Source: Nephrocerus scutellatus
Lineage: Eukaryota; Arthropoda; Insecta; Diptera; Pipunculidae
Assembly (NCBI GenBank): GCA_947095585.1
Contig: OX352762.1
Span: 121,240,930-121,304,929, forward strand
Length of the DNA stretch: 64,000 nucleotides
Direction: 5' to 3'
The stretch's first letter is position 1. Each line of letters begins with the position of its first letter. This document shows, piece by piece, positions 56,096 through 64,000 of this stretch. The notes beneath the pieces were generated by a model. That model made no database searches. It was given only the letters and a program-made list of their open reading frames with translations, and was not told the DNA's origin. The position numbers and the translations under genes were made by a program.

Positions 56096-56538
56096 AAAGA
56101 GATTTGATTAATTTTTTAATGAATATAAACCTTTTCCTTATATTCCATATTTCCTGCTAAGCGGGGAATAAATAGTAGAACATTTACATATCACACCGCA
56201 CAGTTTTAATTTAGAAATAATCAGTGGAATCAAATAATGATTTCAGAGGTTTCATGCCAAAGATATCTATACAAAGCTGTGCATAAATTTTAATTACTTT
56301 ATGAACCGGATAGAACTAGGAATCTGTTCAAAAAGTCCCTTGCGGTAAGATATGTCTGAAACATCACGAGTCTTGTGGAGATTAGGGATTGAGCCCCGCG
56401 CTTACCCGGCTTTCGCCATTAAGCATACTGCGTAATTACATATCACTCAACAGGCATCCCTATATTTAATATTCCGTGTTTAAGTCCTGCAACATAACTG
56501 TATCATATTATACTGCAATTGGACCCCCACGGGGAGTC
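56096..56538. other. No recognisable gene
   Basis: Nothing supported. Confidence 0.5.
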
Positions 56539-56539
56539 T

Positions 56540-57400
56540 GAAACATCAGCTAGAACATGTCTCTTTCAGGAATTGAGTCAAGAATTTTCAGGTGACCCAC
56601 ATAGTCACACGGCTCGTACCCGTATTTTAGTTGCAGCTTAATAGCGCATCTAGCAGCCGTCGTCCTGATGAAGATATGCAAGGGTGAAAGCCCTACAACA
56701 GCTTCTAGTGCAGTCGTAGGGCAGGTGCGCGTGACACCCGTTATACCTAGACAGATAATTCTTTATAGCTTCTGGAGCTTAGTTGCCGTTGTCCGTTCAA
56801 GTACTTTCGGCCACCAAACGATAGTCGCGTACGTCATATTCATCATCATCGTATACATCCAATGTATCATTTTAGGATTTAGACCCCAAGCTCTGCCATA
56901 GAGGCGTCTACTGGCCCACAAGGCTCTAGTGGCGCATTCGATGGCGGACTTAATATCAGAATTCCAGTTAAGCCATTTATCAAGGATGCCTCTGAGATAT
57001 TTAACCTCACTGGAATAATCTAACGTGGTGCCTTTGATGATGATAGGTCCCAAATCAACTAGTCTTCTTTTCGTGAAAGGCACTAGAACGGTTCTGTAAG
57101 TATTGATGGATAGTCCTTCTCGGCTTCACCATTCTAAAATTTGCAGTAAAGCACCTTGCATGATAGTCGTGCAGTGCTTACCACTAATAATAATCGCCAA
57201 ATCGTCCGCATAATCAATGGCGATGTAGCCTGATCTGTGAAGATCGACTAGAAGATTGTCAATGACTAGTGACCTTGGAGGACATCCCTTAACTACAGTC
57301 ACAGACACAAACACTCCTCCCGAGGAGGAAATAATATCTCGACTTTCAAGCATGAGACATGGCTAACTTCTAATACCAAACAGCAATCAAAGAAGAGTGA
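56540..57400 (-). pseudogene. LOA-like LINE relic: RT palm and thumb
   Basis: The minus strand reads VVKGCPPRSLVIDNLLVDLH (motif B region altered), then the catalytic block GYIAIDYADDLAIIISGKHC (57225-57165) with intact YADD. The thumb follows: REGLSINTYRTVLVPFTKRR, VKYLRGILDKWLNWNSDIKS and RAWGLNPKMIHWMYTMMMNM, then ATIVWWPKVLERTTATKLQK. The connection GLSPLHIFIRTTAARCAIKL runs to about 56620. The open frames 57353-57126 and 57083-56763 are each intact but separated by a stop. The 5' and RNase H parts are missing. Confidence 0.88.
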
Positions 57401-57778
57401 AAAAGATCTAGATCAACAGATCTTAGGAAAGTTATGATTGACTTATTGGCGGGTAAGGTAGTGACATCTGTTTTTTGGGACACAAGTGTAATCATCATAG
57501 TGGATTACCCAGTCTAAGTTCAAAGAATTAACTTCGATTGCTATTGTGGTCTTTTCCGTCGCGTCCGTTGCGAGAATTCCCTTGATCTCGCTCAAAATTA
57601 TGTTAATCTTTCCACCAACTTAAAAAAAACCTTTTGGATAAAAACGATTTTCACTGAAGGAAGAGTTCGAATCTGCAGTACATTTTTTTTTAAGGACTTG
57701 AAAAAACCTTTCTTTTTAACCGGTCGGTTTGAGATAAGATGAAAGAGCTTAGAGATTAATAAATGATAATATTACACT
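57401..57778. other. No recognisable gene
   Basis: Nothing supported. Confidence 0.5.
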
Positions 57779-57779
57779 T

Positions 57780-57990
57780 GTTATATTTTTGCACACAAAT
57801 GGAAGGGACCTATAATTTCAAGCCATATGGGAGAGACGAATTGCAAAGCTTTCCAAGACTGTTATTACTCTCGGGCGTTTGTCAGATATTTGCGAGAGGT
57901 GGTGGATATTATTCGTGTTTTTTTTTTTTGGGATTCGAATTTCCAATCTCCTGCTCAGTAGACAATCGCAGTAACCACTAGACGATTAGG
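57780..57990 (-). repeat. tRNA-derived SINE, copy 3
   Basis: The minus-strand head ATCGTCTAGTGGTTACTGCG is A-box-like; GAGATTGGAAATTCGAATCCC holds a B box (TTCGAATCC) close to the tRNA consensus. An A-run and CACGAATAATATCC follow, then CTCTCGCAAATATCTGACAA and GAGAGTAATAACAG, then CCATTTGTGTGCAAAAATAT at the 3' end. This copy keeps the best tRNA-like head of the three. Confidence 0.78.
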
Positions 57991-58968
57991 TTATAGTGTA
58001 TTAAATAACGAGCGAGGAAAGTGGACGTTATCGTGCGAGTTAGAAGCCTGAAGCACAAGGCGGTAGTCGAGTACGGCAATCTATCGAGCACTTCTATTTT
58101 TCACACGACCAGAACCGGTTTTTCTGCAAAACCTTTTATGCGCAATGCAAAATTACTCTGATAATGTGTGTTCGCTGTGACTGCAGTAAATAATAAAAGT
58201 GTTTTCTATGTTAACACACTAGTGTACATAATGCCTACTTAAGAGGGTAGGTTATACCGTAGGAAACAGTCACTTTCGTCTACGTTCATGTAAAAAGAAA
58301 TAAAAGCATTTTGCAAGCTTCATAGTTTTCTTTCTTAATCAGGACGCGAACTTTTCAATCCACCCTCGTACTAACTAGAAAAGCAAAATATTTACCTCAA
58401 TATACGTTCTGCATTCGAAAGATTGAACAGTTCTGCCATTTGGATTCAGATTCTCGGATTAAATATCCAATTTATGGAAAATTGTAACGGTTATTATGGT
58501 AAAGATGAAATTCATACGGTTATTTTTATTGATGATTTGTGTGTGTGTGTGTGAAAGCTAATGATACTCATTCTGTTAACCGCTTAGTGGAGGATGTAAT
58601 AGCGGTATACACATCTACTACTCGTATCTGTAGTTAACCGCAAAGTCATACACGTGTCGCCAAGTTCTTGTCACTTTGTTTTTTTTCTGTTTTATTTTTC
58701 TTTACTTTTGTTATTGGAAATTTTATTATAAATAGCACTGGATCACTGTTATGATGTTATGATAATGAATATTAATATCTTGCAATGCGCTGAGCAATGT
58801 GAAATACATTGGTAGATACTCGAATGCATCGCAAAATTTTTTTTAATAATATTTTCCTAATATGTACATAGAATTAATTAAAATTGTGTAGATTTCTTTT
58901 GTAAGCTTCAATTATTATTTTTAGGGTATGCCACATTTGATGAGAATTCTTCAGCGTGTATATACGAG
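57991..58968. other. No recognisable gene; GT repeat
   Basis: Nothing supported. A (GT)n run lies at about 58539-58553. If the BEL/Pao relic kept a 3' LTR it would lie in this stretch, but I see no matching LTR pair. Confidence 0.45.
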
Positions 58969-58969
58969 G

Positions 58970-60350
58970 GCGGGCTGTAAGGTAATCGATCTAGACAAGA
59001 GATGGTGCTACCAGTATGAAAGCAATGTTGGCTTTTGATCATACTATCCTTCTACCGTCCTCATCTAGCATTGCTGCGATTTCAGGGCGTTCTGTTTGCT
59101 TTGATGGTGAGGAAATGTTAAGTAGCAGTTGGACCCGACAAAGTTGGACCCGTGATCACTATACAAAGCCTGCAGCCTGCCTAGTCGAGCGATGAAACGT
59201 TTGAGTTTGGCGATGAATGCGTCCGTAGTGAGTTCCGACACCAGGTCCAAGTGAAATGCCATTGTTTATAGACAGACAAACAGACATATGTATCCTTTTG
59301 TTGATCTGCCTCCGCGACACTGAGTATTTTTCCAGAGAATGGGCGCAGGAACGGTCGAGAAGGAGTGACGCCCGACGAAGGAAGAGCTGACATAATTTAT
59401 TGACTGGTGGTTGAGTGATACCGGAAGCACGCCACGCAATAACGAACATCCGAGCGTACCAGAATTGAGCGTTGATGAAATAGTATCGACTCGGAAGATA
59501 AGCGAGTGGCACGGCGAAAAGTTGTATTATGAGCGTCCGAAATGATTAGCGATGTGAATTGATCGTCTTTCGGGAGGACTATGTGATGTTTCACTGGATA
59601 CGGTAGGCTCGGGTTTCTAAGCCGACCTCCCACACGTAGAATTCCATCACCGTCGATGAAAGGGTTAAGCGATCGTAGCATGCTCTTCGCTACATGTTCT
59701 CATTGTCTTGACATCTTATGATGTGAATGCGTTGCACCAATCGAATCCAGAATTTGACTGAGAATATCATCTCCGGCACCGTGTTGAATCCTTGGCTGCG
59801 CGGAGTATTTCTAAACCAGAGGTTGATTGTTGGAAGAGAGCGTTGGCCCGAAGTAGATTACCAAGTGATGAAGAACGGCTCTGCAGTTGACGGAACACAT
59901 CGCGATGCTCAGTTGTGATGGTCGTGGTCGTGGAGATGAGAGATTTTACTTAGCGTTCCAGGTCAGTTGAGTACTCGTTGTTTTGATGAATAGGCCAATT
60001 GGTGTGATGTAGCGATAACCATTCGGTCGATGATCCTGCAACAACGACACCTCGCGATGCACAGTCGGCAGGATTGTGATGCAATTTCTCGAAGTACCAA
60101 TCAGTCGGCTTCAGGTGTTTGTGAATCTGGGAGACCCGATTCGCTACAAATGTTGTCCAATGGTTGGGAGGGCTGCGAGGCCAACCGAGAACCACTTGCG
60201 AATCACCGAGCGTTGTAAATGTTGGGAGATTGTGTGATAGTGTGCATGAGTTTGGCCAGAATGGATGATTGAAAAGTTAAGAAACGCAAGATTGCTGAGG
60301 CTGTGGGTATTTTACGTGAATGAGTGGCGAATATATTGCAAGGAGCCGCG
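58970..60350 (-). pseudogene. BEL/Pao LTR-retrotransposon pol relic
   Basis: On the minus strand, RNase H end: LAKLMHTITQSPNIYNAR near 60255-60205, VLGWPRSPPNHWTTFVANRV (60192-60135) and KLHHNPADCASRG (60095-60057). The integrase N-terminus is LNPFIDGDGILRVGGRLRN (59670-59610) with the zinc pair YCVACFRYH near 59440. The catalytic core has HLDLVSELTTDAFIAKLKRF and LYSDHGSNFVGSN (59260-59110), the latter holding the second catalytic Asp. The RNase H to integrase order and wording (NPADCASRG, DGILRVGGRL) are typical of BEL/Pao. Frameshifts, deletions and missing RT and LTRs make it dead. Mariner sequence begins just beyond the 5' side at about 60380. Confidence 0.88.
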
Positions 60351-60379
60351 TTTTCTTTCTTTTGACAACAACCACGACC

Positions 60380-60807
60380 ATGTGACAACTTTAAAGGAGT
60401 GTTTGGCGATATCCAACTGCGACAAATATGAGTTTTGCGCCATAACCATGAACGAAACATGGACTATCAAATCCTCGAGAGACAAGGAAATAGTCGAATC
60501 CGCAAACTGCTCCTTGCGAATCGAAGCCGAAAAAGGATAAGGTGGGTCTGTTGAGCAACGAGTTCATGGCCACAGTTTCTTGGGATTTACGCGGTTCATT
60601 CACATAGATTATCATGAAAAGAGCAAAACAATCACCGCCGTATATTATTTTGTGATGTGTTGAATCGATTCGACGTCGATTACAGGCTTAATGAGCTGCA
60701 TTTGCAGAAGAAAAAAGTGCTTTTCCACCAAGACAATGCACCGGCAAACAAGTCTGCAATCACAATGGCTAACTTTCATGAATTGTAATACGAAATGGCT
60801 CTACATC
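60380..60807 (+). pseudogene. mariner-like transposase relic
   Basis: The plus strand reads ECLAISNCDKYEF and AITMNETWTIKSSRDKEIVE, matching the first catalytic block (MDETW, here N for D). After a stop, FMATVSWDLRGFIHIDYHEK and SKTITAVYYF follow, then, in another frame, KKKVLFHQDNAPANKSAITM with the second catalytic Asp, and NFHEL. The third catalytic block is missing: the relic ends where the next element starts at 60808. Loss of the first Asp and several stops make it inactive. It lies head-on to the BEL/Pao relic, so it may have inserted in it. Confidence 0.85.
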
Positions 60808-61624
60808 TAAAGGGTGATCAAATTGGAGGTACTTTTCACAATAGGATTTTTTCACATGTCACGCGTGACTACTGTCAAACTAAATACATAATTTTGTTCA
60901 GTATTCATTGACATTTCATCATGGAAAGACTAACGCTTGAACAACTTTTACAAATCGTACAATTGTATTACGATGAGGCCTATTTTTGGCTTAATGGCTT
61001 CATGAATAAGCAAAATTGCCATATTTGGGCTGAAGAGCTACCCGAGGCCATTCACGAACTGCCATTACATCCATTGAAAACTACCGTTTGGTACGGCCTA
61101 TGGGCTGGAAGAATCATCGGCCCATACTTCTTTAAAGACGATGCCGGAAATTGAAGCCCGTGACCTCCACGACATTTGGTTCCAACAAGACGGCGCTACA
61201 TCCCATACAGCCCGTGACACAATGGATTCACTGCGTCCTCGTTTCGGTGAGCAATTGATCTTTCATTTCAGACCGGTCACCAAGATCGTGTGATATCACA
61301 CCTTTTGACTTTGTTTCGTGGGAGTATGCAAAGTCTTAATGTTTTGTGAATAAACCAGCTATGCCTGTTGATGGATTGGAAGCCAACATTACTCAAGTTA
61401 TTCGCCAGATACCGACCGAAGTCCTCGAGCGAGTCATTCAAAATTGGTGTTTACGGATGGCCGAATTACAGCGCAGTTGCGGCCAACATTTTAAAGGGGT
61501 TATCTAAAAAAAAAAAAAAAGGAAATGTCATGAATGGTTCTAAGCAAAAATAATAAAGATTGCCCAATCAATTTGAATTTTTGTTGTTACCTCTTACCTA
61601 TACCTTTAAATTGATCACCTTATA
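60808..61624 (+). mobile_element. Internally deleted Tc1/mariner element with TIRs
   Basis: The ends AAGGGTGATCAAATT (from 60810) and AATTGATCACCTT (to 61621) are inverted repeats flanked by TA. Inside, ATG at 60921 starts MERLTLEQLLQIVQLYY, the N-terminus of the transposase, which is joined directly to DEAYFWLNGFMNKQNCHIWA, the block around the first catalytic Asp. Most of the DNA-binding region is therefore deleted. RIIGPYFFKDDAGN, then DLHDIWFQQDGATSHTARDT (second Asp) and TPFDFVSWEY-like wording (third block, about 61297-61330) follow in shifted frames. The C-terminus QNWCLRMAELQRSCGQHFKG is at 61439-61498. It is non-autonomous. Confidence 0.85.
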
Positions 61625-63763
61625 CCTTATTCTCCAGAATTGGGGCACTCTCCGACTATTATTTATTTCTAAGCCTAAGGAAATGGCCGTTTACTTTTCA
61701 GCCCGCCCTCATAATACTGGGTACGAGAGATCTATTATACCGCCAATACATTGTCTTCTCTACCAGGTTTACTACACATTCGGCCTTCTTCGCATAAAAA
61801 ATGAATATCACGCAACATCTATCTACTCGTATATTCTGCAATCATAACTCTACTTACTTTTTCTATATTTTCCTAATTCATATTAACTTGTAAATTCCAA
61901 TAACTTATCAAGACAACTTACTTACCGTAAGTGAGTCATATTTCATTGGTGGTTGAATATTGTCATGTGATTGACTCACATAACAATAATTAATGTGCGG
62001 TCTTGGATAGATAAAATATTATAATATGACCACATTGATTGACAACAATTATTTACTTATCTTGATACATGTAGGTACATAAGATAGATAATTAAAAATG
62101 GGGTATCAGTTGTTTTGTTGCTACATTCGGCTTTACCGCAAAATCCTCTCAAAAGAGTGGCTAGAGTCTTGGCGGTAATAATCTAAACTTAATCTTCTGA
62201 TTGAAAATACGTTATTCGCACAATAAAGAAGAAAACATTCAAACGCCTCCAAGCATCTTTCAAACAATAACTCCACCTTGATAGATCAATAGGCGTGCAC
62301 TTCAAATAAAAAATTATTGCATTCACTATTTGCTCTTGAAATCATCTCAAGTTCACGGCTTGAGATTACCTATCGAAAAAAAAAATATTAGGTGGGCGTT
62401 TGGAAAGGTGTTTCTCAGTGCATCAAGTGCAAACCTACACTGTCACTCTGAAGCTACTGCTATTCTACTCGTATTAAGAATGTCAGCAATAAATAATATT
62501 TATTTGTAAACACAGCACACTGGAGATTTGTGTGAGCGCGCATAAATTTATGTTAATTTTTTCCGAGTAGCGCATTTTTGTCCAATAATAAATTATTGCT
62601 ACTTAAGTATAGAGATAGGCCAATTACTGCTAACGTAATGACCGACACAGATAAGTATGGCATCGCATCAAATCTAAAAATATATCTTAATTCCGCCAGG
62701 AGTAATTACCGTTTTTGCTCTGACAACGAAATCGTTTAAACGTTTGCTATGATCGCGCGCGACAATTAGTCTTTACGGTAAGCAGAGCTATGCGCCGCTA
62801 CGATGATTTATTGCTAATTGTGTAACTAACCAAAATGTGGGTTTTTCCTTTTTGTTTAAACATTTGCATCGCGGATACAATGAATGCACAACGATCTGAT
62901 AAGATCCCATTACAACAACAGAAATTAGAGATTTCCGAGTTCACTGGAACAAATTGTAGAAAGTTCTTGGATAGGTTTTTGCTAGCGTGCAGATATGCAA
63001 AGTACATACAATACAATACACAAACAAATGATCGATCGATCGATCTTTGAATAATCGATCGCAGAGAAGCAAGAAGGAAGCTGCACAATTTCAACGGAAG
63101 ATTTGTGCGGGCGAAGCAAATTTGTGAGAATCGTGAAAGAGCGAATCACGTCCGCAATTACCCCAGATTCGATCGACAGAGATTCCGATTGCAGAACCGA
63201 TCTTCCCGATAACGCGAATAATGTTGTTATCACGCGATCGCTTGTAGCCATTTTTTACATTTCTGCTATGCAGCGGTGGTGCTGTTTTTTTGCTGATGTT
63301 AGGTTGCAGTATACATACTGCATTCTGCTGAAGATCTTCAATCGAAAAGTCGTGATAGTTTCTCTAGCATTACTCTAACCCGCCAGCCATTGTACCTATT
63401 AGTTTTAGCTACCTACCATGAATAAACTTTCATTCCGAATCGATTTGTTCGTTTCGTTATCAGCACGAACGAATAATATAAGAATTACATAGGAAAGAGA
63501 GAAGTATTTGCAAGATATCTTCAATGAAAATTCTGAACAGGATAAATGGGTCATTTGTAATTCTAAGTCGTTTTTTGTTTTTGACATATTATTGGTATTC
63601 AAGATCAGATGTAAAAGGAAGATTTTCGGCACTCGTTTTAAAAGTGTAGAATTCAATACCCTTAATAAGCGTGTTCTACACTTTTTCATCGACTGATCAA
63701 CTGATCGTGAATACCCTCATTGATTTGCATTGTTAATTTCTTAAAGTCAGTATTGTAATTCAT
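61625..63763. other. No recognisable gene
   Basis: No supported gene. A 71-codon plus frame at 62835 has a vaguely gag-like phrase (KLEISEFTGTNCRKFLDRF) but no further support. A (GATC)n run lies at 63029-63046. Confidence 0.45.
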
Positions 63764-63767
63764 AACG

Positions 63768-63820
63768 ATCATCATCATCATATTTGGCTCTACAACCGGG
63801 GTCCGGTCCTGACCTCCCGA
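63768..63820 (-). mobile_element. RTE-like 3' tail, about 53 bp
   Basis: ATCATCATCATATTTGGCTC and TACAACCGGGGTCCGGTCCT are the reversed 3' end of the RTE-like family (compare 45985-46030). The match stops after about 53 bp, so this is an extremely 5'-truncated insertion. Confidence 0.8.
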
Positions 63821-64000
63821 CGTAAGGATCACAGGGAGGCTTTTAAGAAATTTTTTAAGATTCTCTCGGTAACAGGACAAGAAAGGACGCAACCTTACCT
63901 GCGTTTACACAGCAAGAAGGCAATAAGAGCAAGCAAATAAATTTCTGAGTGGGGATTTTTGGATTTCGATCAGCCGACCTCAGTAAAAGTGAAATCGCGC
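63821..64000. other. No recognisable gene
   Basis: Nothing supported to the window end. Confidence 0.5.

Noticed and set aside
62835..63050. Possible gypsy-type gag fragment
   Set aside because: Only a loose resemblance over about 20 residues, with no zinc knuckle or pol nearby.
1..64000. CRISPR arrays, operons, riboswitches, bacterial origin
   Set aside because: No direct-repeat/spacer pattern, no dense co-directional genes, and all recognisable proteins are insect TE families.

Overview
This window looks like insect nuclear DNA, most likely from a higher fly (Diptera, possibly a tephritid or a relative). The DNA is AT-rich with no operons. Almost all recognisable coding sequence is decayed transposable-element (TE) DNA of insect families. 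A few stretches resemble fly 5' UTRs: CA-rich leaders, a TCAGTT initiator, and GT splice donors just after short N-terminal coding segments. The species call is inference. I found no rRNA, no convincing functional tRNA, no CRISPR array and no intact long gene.

TE content, all by eye from translated motifs. (1) A LOA/R1-like non-LTR family with RT, RNase H and a C-terminal Cys/His knuckle: 2.06-4.69 kb (+), 6.5-7.78 (-), 23.5-24.5 (+), 34.46-35.35 (both strands), 41.75-43.96 (-), 56.54-57.4 (-). (2) A CR1/Jockey-type family, called LINE-A here, with endonuclease and RT but no RNase H: 8.35-8.95 (-), 14.25-14.84 plus 15.77-16.27 (-), 19.15-20.95 (+), 27.7-29.79 (+), 37.08-38.33 (+). (3) An RTE-like family with an (ATG)n 3' tail: 20.11-20.27 (+), 28.59-29.26 (+), 45.98-47.43 (-), 49.1-51.16 (+), 63.77-63.82 (-). 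(4) One Jockey-clade RT scrap at 13.88-14.25 kb. (5) A BEL/Pao LTR-retrotransposon pol relic at 58.97-60.35 kb (-). (6) Tc1/mariner relics at 7.8-8.34, 10.6-10.77, 36.33-36.58, 55.6-56.1, 60.38-60.81 and 60.81-61.62 kb. (7) A tRNA-headed SINE in three copies (12.98-13.30, 23.27-23.48, 57.78-57.99 kb) and a second SINE-like unit at 24.73 kb. (8) Non-coding interspersed repeats: two Helitron-like units with a 100-105 bp minisatellite (25.2 and 44.7-45.5 kb), a repeat shared by 14.87-15.19 and 45.52-45.74 kb, and a pair at 4.68 and 10.88 kb.

Several insertions are nested. An RTE tail sits in LINE-A at 20.1 kb with a clean 10-bp target duplication, and another RTE copy sits in LINE-A at 28.6 kb. 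A roughly 930-bp repeat splits a LINE-A between endonuclease and RT at 14.84-15.77 kb. Near 60.4-61.6 kb two mariner-type elements lie against a BEL/Pao relic. This layering in both orientations fits old heterochromatin-like DNA and could be a small-RNA cluster, though sequence alone cannot show that.

Possible host-gene parts, all tentative: a first coding exon on the minus strand at 39.21-39.26 kb with a long 5' UTR; a promoter and 5' exon on the minus strand at 54.3-54.8 kb; an internal exon-like stretch at 31.69-31.82 kb (+); and exon-like stretches at 33.1-34.0 kb. A promoter-like module at 53.17-53.86 kb (hairpin, palindromic CCAAT element, TATA box, 41-bp minisatellite, poly-A signal) may be an LTR or another undescribed transcription unit. 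The rest of the window shows no gene I can support.
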